A stretch of 64,000 nucleotides of DNA from contig JAHBYZ010000001.1 in assembly GCA_019635695.1 (NCBI GenBank), positions 124,001 to 188,000 on the forward strand, in the 5' to 3' direction. A program made the translations under genes and the position numbers. The stretch is from Rhizobiaceae bacterium. GTDB taxonomy: Bacteria; Pseudomonadota; Alphaproteobacteria; Rhizobiales; Rhizobiaceae. Below, in pieces: positions 7,426 through 16,081 of this stretch (positions within the stretch are counted from its first letter, which is position 1; each line of letters opens with the position of its first letter). Under the pieces are notes generated by a model. The model saw nothing but the letters and a program-made list of their open reading frames with translations. It searched no databases and had not been told where the DNA came from.

Positions 7426-9008
7426 AGCTGGCGCGCGATCACCCGCAGTTCCGGCTTCTGCACCTTGCCGACGGTGTTCATCGGAAGCTCGGTCACGACG
7501 TGCAGCCGCTCGGGAAATTTCTGCCGCGCCATGCCGACGGCGTCGAGATGGCGCGTCATGGCGGCGAAGTCGAAATCGCGCCCGGCATGCGGAATGACGA
7601 AGGCCACGACCATCTCGCCTCGCTCCCTGTCGGGCACGCCGACGATCGCCGCCTGCCGCACGTCGTCATGGCGCATCAAGGCGTTCTCGATCTCGAGCGG
7701 GCTGATGTTCTCGCCCTTGCGGATGATGATGTCCTTCTTGCGCCCCGTGATCTCGATGAAGCGCCCGTCGACGATGCGGCCGAGGTCACCCATCATGAAG
7801 AAGCCGTCGTCGGTAAAGGCGCCGTCCTCGTCCGCGGGATCGAGATAGCCGATCAGCATCTGCGGCGCCCGGATGGCGATTTCGCCGCTCTCGCCTGCCG
7901 CTGCTTCGCTGCCGTTGGCGGCAAGGATGCGTACTTCTGACAGGCACTCGCCGTCCGTGTCGGCGCGCTTCTGCGCTTCTTCGCGAGAGCCGATCCCCGG
8001 GCAGGCGAGCGGAATTTCCGTGGAGCCGTAAGCACGCGATACGATCGCATTCGGAAACTGGCTCAGCCCGCGCCGCACCAGTTCCGGCGGCACGCTGGCG
8101 CCGCCGCAGACGAAGCGGCGCAGGCTGGGCAGGTTGGTGCCGGCTGCCGTGGCCGCCGCGATCAGCCCTTCGAGAAAAGGTGTTGCGCCGGCCATGAAGG
8201 TGATGCGCGCGGCGTCGATCGCGCGCACCGCCGCCGCCGGCTCCCAGCTGTCGGCCAGGATGGCGCTGCAGTCGGTGATCCACGGGAAATCGAAGGCATA
8301 CATCGACCCGCCGATATGACCGATGGGCGAGGCCACGAAGAACACGTCGTCGGGGCCGACCTTCCAGAACCTGGACGCGTTGCGAACCATCACCTCCATC
8401 GTGGCGTGGCTGTGCATCACGCCCTTGGGATGGCCAGTGCTGCCGGAGGTGAAGAGCACCATCTTGATGTCGTCCGCCGGCGGCAGCATCGGCTCGGCCG
8501 GCGCGCGCGTCAGCAACGCGGCAAAGTCGTCCGACGCGGCGGCGTCGCCGCGCACGGTGAAGACCTCGATGGGGCCATGCCCCGCGCGCGCTACCAGTGT
8601 CGGATAGTCGAAGCCGCGAAAATTCTTGGGCACGAAGATGGCGCGCACGCCGCATGCCGGCAGCATCGCGCGCAGCTCGGCCTCGCGGTAGATGGTCAGC
8701 AGCGGCACGATGCGGAAGCCGAACAGCGCCGCCGTCAGGTTGATGACGCAGGCTTCCCACCAGTTGGGCAGCTGGAAGGCGACGGCGTCACCCGGCTTCA
8801 ATCCGCGATCCAGCAGCGCGCCGCCGATACGCAGCGAGGCGTCGAGCAGTTCGCCGCGCGTAACCTTGCGTTCGCCTTCGACGACGCTGACGCGGTCGGG
8901 ATCCAACCGCGCTTTCTTCAGCGCCACCGCGCCGAGGCCGCGTATGTCGGCCGGCGTCGTGAAAGCGCTCCTGCGCAGCGTCGAGGATCTGGCCTGCAGC
9001 CTGTTCAT
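7413..9008 (-). CDS. AMP-forming acyl-CoA synthetase (ligase)
   Basis: This protein of 531 residues is a second ANL-family ligase. The AMP motif FTSGSTGHPKGVMHSHA, the mid-domain ASPIGHIGG, the adenylate motif SRAYGSTE and the C-terminal FMMGDLGRIVDGRFIEITGRKKD followed by IIRKGENISPLEIE are all present. The C-terminal part ends with the usual lysine-bearing GKVQKPELR segment that closes the adenylation site. It shows a general likeness to cyclohexanecarboxylate-CoA and medium-chain ligases, but the substrate is unknown. It is the last gene of a minus-strand set that starts at 11914 and includes two dehydrogenases and a crotonase-like protein. Confidence 0.92.
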   Translation of the reverse strand: MNRLQARSSTLRRSAFTTPADIRGLGAVALKKARLDPDRVSVVEGERKVTRGELLDASLRIGGALLDRGLKPGDAVAFQLPNWWEACVINLTAALFGFRIVPLLTIYREAELRAMLPACGVRAIFVPKNFRGFDYPTLVARAGHGPIEVFTVRGDAAASDDFAALLTRAPAEPMLPPADDIKMVLFTSGSTGHPKGVMHSHATMEVMVRNASRFWKVGPDDVFFVASPIGHIGGSMYAFDFPWITDCSAILADSWEPAAAVRAIDAARITFMAGATPFLEGLIAAATAAGTNLPSLRRFVCGGASVPPELVRRGLSQFPNAIVSRAYGSTEIPLACPGIGSREEAQKRADTDGECLSEVRILAANGSEAAAGESGEIAIRAPQMLIGYLDPADEDGAFTDDGFFMMGDLGRIVDGRFIEITGRKKDIIIRKGENISPLEIENALMRHDDVRQAAIVGVPDRERGEMVVAFVIPHAGRDFDFAAMTRHLDAVGMARQKFPERLHVVTELPMNTVGKVQKPELRVIARQLAGL

Positions 9009-9033
9009 CCCTAAACTCCCGTGCCGCAGCCGG

Positions 9034-9840
9034 TCAGTTGGCGGCGGGGCGCTGCGCCTTGCGCTGCAGCTCGGCGCGCATGGAGGCCACCGCGCGCTTG
9101 TGCTCTTCGCCGCGCACGGTGACGGATTCGTAGGCGATCCCGGCGTCCATCAGCGCATGCGCGACGCGCTTGAGCTCCAGGTTCGCTGTCGTCTTCGTCC
9201 AGCGGATGGCCTGCACGTTGCCATTGTTCAGCTTGTCGCAGAAGCCGTAGACGCGCTCGTCGAGCTGGTCCGCTGGCACCGAATGATTGATGAGGCCGAT
9301 GCGCTCGGCTTCGGCCGCTGGCAGCAGTTCGCCGGTCATCAGATATTCCTTGGCGCGGGCGAAGCCGATCAGCTGCGGCCAGATCACACAGCCGCCGTCA
9401 CCGGCCACCAGCCCGACCTTTACATGCGGGTCGCCGATCTTGGCGGTGTCGGCCGCAAATATCACGTCGCAAAGGAGCGCGATCGTCGCGCCCAGCCCGA
9501 CCGCGTGGCCATTGACGCGGGCGATGACCGGCTTCTCCATGTCGAGCAGCGCAAAGACGATGCGCTTGGCGTCCGCCGCCTCGCGGTCGAATTCGGAGGG
9601 GTTGGCGATGCACTCCTCCATGCGGGCAAGGTCGCCGCCGGCCGAAAAGGCACGGCCCGCTCCGGTCAGCACGATCGTGTCCGAGCCCTCGTCGGTCGAG
9701 GCGAAGCGCAGCGCGTCGAGGATTTCGATGTGCATGATTGCGGCAAAGGCGTTGAGCACTTCCGGCCGGTTCAGGGTGATCGTCAGCGTGCGCCCGTGCC
9801 GCGACAGCAGCAGGCACGTGAAGGTCGGCAGTTCGCTCAT
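9034..9840 (-). CDS. Crotonase-fold protein (enoyl-CoA hydratase/isomerase family), atypical active site
   Basis: This protein of 268 residues has the crotonase core: ITLNRPEVLNAF near the N-terminus, the oxyanion loop AFSAGGDLARM at about 64-74, and NGHAVGLGATIALLCDVIFA at about 110-129. The two glutamates that activate water in classical hydratase are replaced: the first by Thr119 and the second by His139 in the GDPHVKVG segment, exactly 20 residues apart as expected. It is therefore unlikely to be a normal hydratase. An isomerase, a ring-cleaving hydrolase or another CoA-ester reaction is possible. The ATG at 9840 overlaps the stop of the upstream dehydrogenase gene (ATGA); an ATG at 9852 is an alternative but has no room for a ribosome site. 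Confidence 0.87.
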   Translation of the reverse strand: MSELPTFTCLLLSRHGRTLTITLNRPEVLNAFAAIMHIEILDALRFASTDEGSDTIVLTGAGRAFSAGGDLARMEECIANPSEFDREAADAKRIVFALLDMEKPVIARVNGHAVGLGATIALLCDVIFAADTAKIGDPHVKVGLVAGDGGCVIWPQLIGFARAKEYLMTGELLPAAEAERIGLINHSVPADQLDERVYGFCDKLNNGNVQAIRWTKTTANLELKRVAHALMDAGIAYESVTVRGEEHKRAVASMRAELQRKAQRPAAN

Positions 9841-10760
9841 GCGTTCGTCCATTTCCTCGCGTAGTAGGCCCGCAGATTGGCGGTAGGTCCGCCGAGCCCG
9901 GCGCGCAGCAGTCTGGCACGATAGGTCCAGCGATGCAGCGGGTGTTCGAGCGTCAACCCCATCGCGCCCATGAACTGGTGCAAATCCTGCACGACGCGGC
10001 CGGAGGCTTCCTGCGTGTAGCCGAGCGCCAGCGCGGCGTCGGCCGGCGTGCGCCGGTCGGCGGCGCGCAGCGCCAGCCAATAGGCCGCCTCGGCCTTGGT
10101 GGCCGCCTGCGCCAGCCGGTGCTGGATCGCCTGGAAGGCGCCGAGCGGCCGGCCGAACTGTTGGCGCTCGCTGACATGCTTCACCACCGCGTCAAGGCCG
10201 CCCTTCAGGCAGCCCGCAAGTTCCGCGGCGGTCGCGACGCTCCATACGGCGCGCGCGTCGTGCACGTCTCCGTCGACGGTCTGCCAGTCGAGCTTGGCGC
10301 CGGCCGCCAGCTTGCCCATCGGATAAGCGAAGAGGCTCGACACTTCCTGTACGACCCCCGGCTCCAGTTGGGCGACCGCGATCTTGTCGCCGTCGAGACG
10401 GATCACCGCCTTCGCGGTAGGCAGGAACGGCACCGCCTGCAACGGGTCGGTCTCGATGACGGCGACCGGACGCGGCAGGTCGGGCGCGAACAGCGCGCGC
10501 AACGTCGAAGTGGCCGCGCACTCGACCAGCGCCGGCACGCGCGCCAGCTGGTAGGTCAGCGACGCGGCGGCGACGAGGCCGAGCGTCGGCTCGCGGGCGC
10601 ATTCGAAGAAGCCGTTGTCCTCCAGCATGCGGTCGAGGCTGGCCGAATAGTCGAAACGCGACCAGTCGGGCGAGGCTTTCCAGCCGGCCTCCGGGGCTTC
10701 CGTCATCTGCGCAAGCACCGAGAGGAACGCAGCCTGGTCCTCGTTGGGGGTAAAGCGCAT
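9837..10760 (-). CDS. Acyl-CoA dehydrogenase, short subunit
   Basis: This protein of 307 residues is shorter than the normal ~380, with a reduced middle domain and the C-terminal helical signature VSERQQFGRPLGAFQAIQHRLAQ. The helix pattern of the family is clear, but there is no YEGTS-type catalytic loop at the C-terminus. It sits directly after a full-length dehydrogenase (10760-11914), overlapping it by one base (TGATG), which suggests equimolar synthesis of two subunits of one heteromeric enzyme. The ATG at 10760 was preferred to the TTG one codon upstream. Electron acceptor and substrate are not evident. Confidence 0.87.
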   Translation of the reverse strand: MRFTPNEDQAAFLSVLAQMTEAPEAGWKASPDWSRFDYSASLDRMLEDNGFFECAREPTLGLVAAASLTYQLARVPALVECAATSTLRALFAPDLPRPVAVIETDPLQAVPFLPTAKAVIRLDGDKIAVAQLEPGVVQEVSSLFAYPMGKLAAGAKLDWQTVDGDVHDARAVWSVATAAELAGCLKGGLDAVVKHVSERQQFGRPLGAFQAIQHRLAQAATKAEAAYWLALRAADRRTPADAALALGYTQEASGRVVQDLHQFMGAMGLTLEHPLHRWTYRARLLRAGLGGPTANLRAYYARKWTNA

Positions 10761-11914
10761 CAAGCGGCTCCGTTCGGCAGGCCGAGCCAGCGACGGGCAA
10801 TCAGGCCGAGCTGGATCTCGGTCGCCCCGGCGGCGATGCCGGTGACGATGGCGCGCTCGTGGTGCGCGAGGAACACCGGATGATCGTCGCCCGTGAAGGC
10901 GTCGTTGAGGAACTCCATGCCGAACTCGGTCACCGACTGTTCTGCTTCAGCGACCGCAACGCGGGCGAGGCTCGCCTCGGCGTCGACGGCCTCGCCGCGC
11001 GAGCGCATTTCGACGGTGCGGTAGACGAGGATGCGCGCCGCCTCGCAATTGGCCGCCGCCGAGCCGGCGCGCAACTGGATGACGGCGTCGTCGCCCTGGC
11101 CGCGGCGACGCAGTTCCTGCACCATCTGGTCGAGCACGCGCGAAGCCATCTCGTAACGCGGAATGCCGACGCGCTCGTTGGCGAGCGAATAGCCGATAAT
11201 CGACCACGCCTGGCCTTCCTCGCCGAGCCGCGCGCTGGCTGGCACGCGCACGTCGGTGAAGAAGGTCTCGTGAATGTCGCCATGGCCGATCAGGCTCGGG
11301 ATCGAGCGGACCTCGATGCCCGGCGTCTTCATGTCGACGAGGAAGATGGCGATGCCGGCCTTGCCGCTGGCGCCGTCGCCGGTGCGGGCGAGCAGGAAGC
11401 AGTTGTGGGCGAGCCCCGCGTAGGAAGTCCAGATCTTCTGGCCGTTGATGACATAGTCGTCGCCGTCGCGCACCGCGCGCGTGCGCAGCCGCGCCAGATC
11501 CGAGCCGGCGTCAGGTTCCGAGAAACCCTGGCACCAGATCGCGGTGCCCGCCGCCATCGGCGGGATGTAGCGCTGCTGCTGCTCGGGCGAGCCGAAGCGC
11601 ATCAGCGTCGGCCCTATCCAGTTGACGTTCATGTATTGTGCGCCGCGCGGCTCGCCGGCGGCCCACATCTCCTCTCCCAGAATGAAATGCTCCCAGGTCG
11701 GGCGGTCGCCGCCGCCCCACTGCTTCGGCCAGTGCGGCATCAGCAGCCCGGCCGCCGCAAGCTTGGGGCAGAATTCGAGGCTGAACTCCGTCTGCTCGCG
11801 CGAACCGGGCCCGTGGCGGGCGATCTCCGGCCAGTTCGCGGGCAGCTCCTTTTCAAGGAAAGCCCTTACCCGCGCCCGGAAGGCCCGGTCCTCGGCACTC
11901 CATTCGAAGTCCAT
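10760..11914 (-). CDS. Acyl-CoA dehydrogenase, long subunit (non-canonical base)
   Basis: This protein of 384 residues carries IWCQGFSEPDAGSDLARLRTRAV (middle-domain FAD/substrate loop), NGQKIWTSYAGLAHNCFLLART and a C-terminal helical domain. At the place of the usual YEGTS loop it has IAAGATEIQLGLIARRWLG, so the catalytic glutamate of medium-chain dehydrogenases is replaced by Ala362. This pattern is seen in the ACAD branch used in steroid and ring-derived acyl-CoA breakdown, where another glutamate or the partner subunit serves. The gene is first in a minus-strand set with the short dehydrogenase, the crotonase-like protein and a ligase. It is divergent from a similar dehydrogenase gene at 12201. 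Confidence 0.92.
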   Translation of the reverse strand: MDFEWSAEDRAFRARVRAFLEKELPANWPEIARHGPGSREQTEFSLEFCPKLAAAGLLMPHWPKQWGGGDRPTWEHFILGEEMWAAGEPRGAQYMNVNWIGPTLMRFGSPEQQQRYIPPMAAGTAIWCQGFSEPDAGSDLARLRTRAVRDGDDYVINGQKIWTSYAGLAHNCFLLARTGDGASGKAGIAIFLVDMKTPGIEVRSIPSLIGHGDIHETFFTDVRVPASARLGEEGQAWSIIGYSLANERVGIPRYEMASRVLDQMVQELRRRGQGDDAVIQLRAGSAAANCEAARILVYRTVEMRSRGEAVDAEASLARVAVAEAEQSVTEFGMEFLNDAFTGDDHPVFLAHHERAIVTGIAAGATEIQLGLIARRWLGLPNGAA

Positions 11915-12200
11915 CGTTTCCTCAGAATGCCCATTCTATGGGACTGTATGCGGCTCCGTGGCCACGCGCCGGAAGTTGCGGTCATGCGCCATGCATGTCA
12001 AGATGGCATTGAGCAATGCGGAGAAAATAGCGCAGTTCATCGAAATTCGGCAAGAAATCCGGTGCCGCGAGAGATGTTGAACGTGTGACCACAATGTGGG
12101 ACATCACAGCGACGCCATTGAAAACTGGCGATCGGTGGTGCAAACGAACGCGGTCTCGCGCTGCGGGCGATACGGCGACGAACGGGTTGGTAGGCAAGCG
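11915..12200. promoter_or_regulatory. Divergent control region between two dehydrogenase operons
   Basis: These 286 bp separate two head-to-head dehydrogenase operons. Two short perfect palindromes are visible: CCCAT-TCT-ATGGG at 11930-11942, just 16 bp from the minus-strand start, and CCACA-A-TGTGG at 12089-12099. Either could be a regulator site. The two do not share a sequence, so they would belong to different proteins. No open frame in the region looks coding, and I see no clear -35/-10 pair. Confidence 0.4.
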
Positions 12201-13325
12201 ATGCGACTTTCACTGACCGAGGCTGACGAGGAGTTCCGCGCGACCGCGCGTGAGTGGCTGCTCGCCAACGCGCCGAAGGACCGCGCTCCGCCGGACGGGC
12301 AGGCCTCGCGCGACTACGCGCTGGCGTGGCTCGCGCGCTGCCACCGCGACGGCTGGTCGGGCATCAGCTGGCCGACCGAGTATGGCGGGCGCGGCCTGTC
12401 GCAGGAGCGGCTGCTGATCTGGTACGAGGAATATGTGCGCGCCCGCGCACCTTCCGTGCTCGACTGCACCTTCGTCGCGCTCAACCATGCCGGGCCGACA
12501 GTTTTCGCCTGCGGCACCGAGGAGCAGAAAGCGTTTCATCTCCCGCGCATCCTCGGCGGCAAGGTCATCTGGTGCCAGGGCTTTTCGGAGCCGGGCGCGG
12601 GTTCGGACCTCGCGGCGCTGTCGACCTCGGCGGTCGTCGACGGCGACCATCTGGTCGTCAACGGCCAGAAAATCTGGAGCAGCTTCGCCGACGTCGCCGA
12701 CTACCAGGAATTGCTGGTGCGCACGCTGCCCGGCTCGAAGCGCCACCAGGGCTTGTCCTGGGTCATCTGCGACATGAAGAGCAAGGGTATCACCGTTCGC
12801 CCGATCGAGAACATGGCCGGCGTCACCCACTTCGCCGAAGTGTTCTACGACAATGTCCGCATCCCGCTGTCCAACGTCGTGGGCGGGCTGCACGAGGGCT
12901 GGAAAACCGCGATGACGACGTTCGGCTTCGAGCGCAAGACCGCGGCAATCGGCCTGCAGCTTGAGCTTTCGGTGAAGATCGAGGACCTAATCGCGCTCGC
13001 CGAACCGCTTCCGGGCTCCGCCACGGCGGTGCGGCTGGGCGAACTGCGCGCCGAGGTCGCCGGGCTGCGGTCGATGACCTATCGCGCGCTGCTGCGCGAG
13101 CCGGCCAATGCATCCGACGGATCGCTGGTCCGACTCTCGTTCGGCGAGCTCGCCCAGCGCGTCTATCGCGCCGCCATGGACATCCTCGGGCCGGACGCGC
13201 TGCTCAACGGCTCGTGGACGCACGACTATCTGGAATCCTACAGCGAGACGATCGCCGGCGGCACCGCCGAGATCCAGCGCAACATCATCGCCGAGCGCAT
13301 TCTCGGCATGCCTCGCATCAAGTGA
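12201..13325 (+). CDS. Acyl-CoA dehydrogenase, long subunit (non-canonical base)
   Basis: This protein of 374 residues is closely similar in plan to the product of 10760-11914. It has GISWPTEYGGRGLSQER at the N-terminal domain, IWCQGFSEPGAGSDLAALST in the middle domain, NGQKIWSSFADVADYQELLV, and a C-terminal IAGGTAEIQRNIIAERILGMP. The normal catalytic glutamate is replaced by Gly353 (AGGTAEIQ in place of YEGTSxIQ). The ATG at 12201 was chosen because the protein begins with the family-like MRLSLTEADEEFRATAR; the longer frame upstream is non-conserved control region. A short dehydrogenase gene follows after 13 bp, again giving a long/short pair. Confidence 0.92.
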   Translation: MRLSLTEADEEFRATAREWLLANAPKDRAPPDGQASRDYALAWLARCHRDGWSGISWPTEYGGRGLSQERLLIWYEEYVRARAPSVLDCTFVALNHAGPTVFACGTEEQKAFHLPRILGGKVIWCQGFSEPGAGSDLAALSTSAVVDGDHLVVNGQKIWSSFADVADYQELLVRTLPGSKRHQGLSWVICDMKSKGITVRPIENMAGVTHFAEVFYDNVRIPLSNVVGGLHEGWKTAMTTFGFERKTAAIGLQLELSVKIEDLIALAEPLPGSATAVRLGELRAEVAGLRSMTYRALLREPANASDGSLVRLSFGELAQRVYRAAMDILGPDALLNGSWTHDYLESYSETIAGGTAEIQRNIIAERILGMPRIK

Positions 13326-13338
13326 GGGTAGTCCGGAC

Positions 13339-14328
13339 ATGACCTGCGACCTGAACTTGAACGAAGACCAGCGGCAGATCCTCGGCGCCGCGAGCGTGAT
13401 GCTCGAAGCGAGCTATCCTGTGGCGCGCCGGCGCCAACGCAGGCCGGATGACCTTGCCGAACTCGCCGCGTTCGGCGCTTTCGGGCTGGCGCTGCCGCAG
13501 GATGGCGGCGAGGCCGGATACAGCGTCGTCGAGGAGGCGCTCCTGCATGTGCTGCTCGGTCGCCATGTCGTCTCGACCGGCGCACTGGCTGCTTCGCTCG
13601 CGGCAAGGCTGGCCGCGAATACCGGCAGAAGCGACCTTGCCGATGGCATCGTCGCCGGCACGACCGGCGTGTGCGCGGCCATCGCCGCCAAGGACTCGGC
13701 CCTGCTGGTCGAGCGCGGCGAGGCGTCTTTCGCCCTGCTGTTCGACGGTCGCGAGCTGGCGTTGCTCGACATGGACGGCATCGACGCGCGGCCGGTCGAA
13801 TCGCTCGGCCACGGCATCCCGCTCCAGCGCATTGCCTCCGGCGAGGCTCGCGAAATCGCACGGTCGGCCGACGATGAACTGGCCGATACTGCGGACCTGC
13901 TGATTTCGGCGCAGCTTCTCGGCGTCGCTGAAGCCGCGCGCGACTTGACCGTCGCCTACGCCAACATGCGCCAGCAGTTCGGCCAGCCGATCGGCGGCTT
14001 CCAGGCGATCAAGCACCACTGCGCCAACATGGCGGTCGGGGCGGAAATGGCCTCGGCGCAACTCGACATGGCGGCGATAGCGCTGAGAGACCGCCGCGCC
14101 GACGCATCGTTCCAGGTGGCGGCGTTGCGTCACCTTGCCGAGAAGGCCGCCATCTTCAACACGCGCACGGCGGTGCAGGTGCATGGTGGCATCGGCTTTT
14201 CGGCCGAGGCAGACGTGCACCATTATCTGAAGCAGGCGCATCTGCTGTCGCGGCTTGGGGCAGGCGCCGGCCTGCTTGCGATGCCCGCGCCGCTGGCGCC
14301 GCATGAAGCCTTGATTCGGGGGGAATGA
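13339..14328 (+). CDS. Acyl-CoA dehydrogenase, short subunit
   Basis: This protein of 329 residues starts with NLNEDQRQILGAASVMLEASYP, contains the family helix YANMRQQFGQPIGGFQAIKHHCANMA and ends with VQVHGGIGFSAEADVHHYLKQAHLL. It lacks a catalytic glutamate loop and has a shortened middle domain, so it is best read as the partner of the long dehydrogenase just upstream (13 bp). It closely resembles the truncated dehydrogenase at the window start. The ATG at 13339 was chosen by similarity of the N-terminus to the other short subunits; the open frame continues upstream only in the shadow of the previous gene. Confidence 0.9.
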   Translation: MTCDLNLNEDQRQILGAASVMLEASYPVARRRQRRPDDLAELAAFGAFGLALPQDGGEAGYSVVEEALLHVLLGRHVVSTGALAASLAARLAANTGRSDLADGIVAGTTGVCAAIAAKDSALLVERGEASFALLFDGRELALLDMDGIDARPVESLGHGIPLQRIASGEAREIARSADDELADTADLLISAQLLGVAEAARDLTVAYANMRQQFGQPIGGFQAIKHHCANMAVGAEMASAQLDMAAIALRDRRADASFQVAALRHLAEKAAIFNTRTAVQVHGGIGFSAEADVHHYLKQAHLLSRLGAGAGLLAMPAPLAPHEALIRGE

Positions 14329-14329
14329 A

Positions 14330-15148
14330 ATGAACGTAGCTCTCATCACCGGCGCCTCCAGCGGCATCGGGCTTGCCGCCTCGCGACTGTTCGTGCAGGC
14401 CGGCATCGCCGTCGTCGGCGTCGGCCGCGATCCGAAGAAGCTCGCGGAGATGGAGCGCGAACTCGCAGGCGCGGCCGCGCCGGTCGCCACAATCGCCCTC
14501 GACGTCACCGACGATGCGGCGCCAAAGGCGGCGGTCGAGTTCGCCATGTCGCGTTTCGGCCGGCTCGACCATCTCGTCAACAATGCCGGCATCGGCAGTC
14601 CCAAGCCGGTGCATGAGACTGACGACGAGACGCTCGACTATTTTCTCGACGTGATGCTGCGCTCTCCGTTCCGCTTCTGTCGCGAGGCGCTGAAGGCGTT
14701 CGGCGACGAGGGCACGATCGTCAACATCAGCTCGACCTATTCGCTGGTCGGCGGCCTGCGGGGTGGTGCCTATTCGGCGGCCAAGGGCGGCATCAATGCG
14801 CTGACGCTGCATCTTGCGGCTCAATATGGCTCGTCGGGCGTGCGCAGTAACGCGGTTGCGCCCGGTGTGGTGGAGACGCCGATGACGGCGCACCGCATGG
14901 CGGACGACCGATTCCGCCGCATGAATGTCGACATCACGCCCTCGCCGCGCACCGGCCGGGCCGACGATGTCGCGCAGGCGATCTTCTTTCTGTCCTCGCC
15001 GGCAGCGTCCTGGATCAATGGCCAGATTCTCGCCGTCGACGGCGGCTGGAGCTCCACCAAGTTCATGACCGAGGGCGCGCTGACGGCGGAGCGCCGCATG
15101 GTCGATCCCGGCTTCACCCATTCGGGCAAGCCGCGGCGCGAAGTCTGA
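14330..15148 (+). CDS. Short-chain dehydrogenase/reductase (SDR)
   Basis: This protein of 272 residues is a classical SDR with a Rossmann fold. The TGASSGIG cofactor loop is at residues 7-14, NNAGI follows beta-4, Ser135 lies in NISSTYS, and the Tyr148-x3-Lys152 pair lies in YSAAK, so the catalytic triad is intact. It oxidises or reduces a hydroxyl/keto group with NAD(P), and the location right after a dehydrogenase pair suggests a 3-hydroxyacyl-CoA or ring-alcohol substrate. A GGGGGAATGAA ribosome site directly precedes the ATG, one base after the previous stop. It ends the plus-strand operon begun at 12201. Confidence 0.92.
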   Translation: MNVALITGASSGIGLAASRLFVQAGIAVVGVGRDPKKLAEMERELAGAAAPVATIALDVTDDAAPKAAVEFAMSRFGRLDHLVNNAGIGSPKPVHETDDETLDYFLDVMLRSPFRFCREALKAFGDEGTIVNISSTYSLVGGLRGGAYSAAKGGINALTLHLAAQYGSSGVRSNAVAPGVVETPMTAHRMADDRFRRMNVDITPSPRTGRADDVAQAIFFLSSPAASWINGQILAVDGGWSSTKFMTEGALTAERRMVDPGFTHSGKPRREV

Positions 15149-15241
15149 GCGGTTCGCGTTTGGTCTGCGACGCAGGTACATGAGGCGGTCCGCGCCGGGG
15201 CTTGATAGAATGGGCCGGGCAATTCGGGGAATCGCACAGTC

Positions 15242-16030
15242 ATGGACGCCGGTCAGCTTCCGCAGGCAAACACCGACGGCACGCAGGCGATCCGCCGCGC
15301 GGCGGCCATCCTGCGCCGTCTCGGCAAGGGCGGCACGCAGGGTGTCGGCCTGGCGGACATCACGCAGGCGCTGCAGTTGCCGCGCTCGACCACCCACCGC
15401 ATCCTCAAATGCCTGGTGGACGAGGGGCTGGTGCGGCACGACACCGAGCGTCGGCGCTATTTCGCCGGCCACCTGACCTACGAACTCGGCCTGACCGTGA
15501 CGGGCACCGCGATCGAGATCGCCAAGTGGCGCGTGGCCGTGGACCGCGTATCGCAGCGCACCGGCGTCACCGCCTACCTGATGAGCCGCAGCGGCGTGGA
15601 GGCGACCTGCGTGCTGAAGACCGAGGGCAATTCGGTCATCCGCGTCATCCCGGTCGAAGTCGGCCAGCGCCGCTTCCTCGGCATCGGCGCAGGCGCGACC
15701 GCGCTTTTGGCCGCGCTCGACCAGGAGACGCGCGAGCGCATCATCCGCACGGTCGCGCCGTTCCTGCCGAACTACTCGTCGCTGACCGAAAACAAGGTGC
15801 GCGATCTTGTGCACGAGACCATCAAGCTCGGCTACACGCTCAGCCGTGGCAACGTTGTGCGCGACGTCATCGGCATCGGCATGGCGATCCCCAACGGGGA
15901 GGCCGCGCCTTACCTGGCGCTCAGCATCGCCGGGCTCGCTTCGCAGGGCGAGGAGAGAGGAATCTCCAGCTGGGTGCAGATCCTGAAGCAGGAAATCGCC
16001 GCCGTTCAGTCCGGCAACCCGGCGGCCTGA
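15242..16030 (+). CDS. IclR-family transcriptional regulator
   Basis: This protein of 262 residues has an N-terminal winged helix (AIRRAAAILRRLG, then ADITQALQLPRSTTHRILKCLVDEGLV at about 39-65) and a C-terminal GAF-like effector domain with RFLGIGAGATALLAAL and a final IAGLASQGEERGISSWVQILKQE helix. IclR proteins sense small organic acids or aromatic compounds and control degradation operons. It lies between the acyl-CoA operon and a convergent TRAP transport operon, so it may govern either. An imperfect repeat, GCAATTC-GGG-GAATCGC at 15219-15235, lies just upstream of the start and may be an auto-regulatory site. Confidence 0.92.
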   Translation: MDAGQLPQANTDGTQAIRRAAAILRRLGKGGTQGVGLADITQALQLPRSTTHRILKCLVDEGLVRHDTERRRYFAGHLTYELGLTVTGTAIEIAKWRVAVDRVSQRTGVTAYLMSRSGVEATCVLKTEGNSVIRVIPVEVGQRRFLGIGAGATALLAALDQETRERIIRTVAPFLPNYSSLTENKVRDLVHETIKLGYTLSRGNVVRDVIGIGMAIPNGEAAPYLALSIAGLASQGEERGISSWVQILKQEIAAVQSGNPAA

Positions 16031-16031
16031 T

Positions 16032-16068
16032 CGTCCGCGCGCGCGGACGAACCGGGGGCGGCCCCCGG
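16032..16068. terminator. Tandem hairpins between convergent genes
   Basis: Two perfect inverted repeats lie side by side: CGTCCGCGC/GCGCGGACG (16032-16049, no loop in the palindrome) and CCGGGGGC-G-GCCCCCGG (16052-16068). They fill the gap between the iclR-type stop at 16030 and the convergent TRAP permease stop at 16082. Strong pairing on both strands suits a bidirectional transcription barrier, although no T-run is present. Confidence 0.55.
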
Positions 16069-16081
16069 CCGTGCGACGCCT

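Noticed and set aside
14156-15814. 552-residue minus-strand open frame across SDR and IclR genes
   Set aside because: Shadow frame typical of GC-rich DNA; it covers three clear plus-strand genes.
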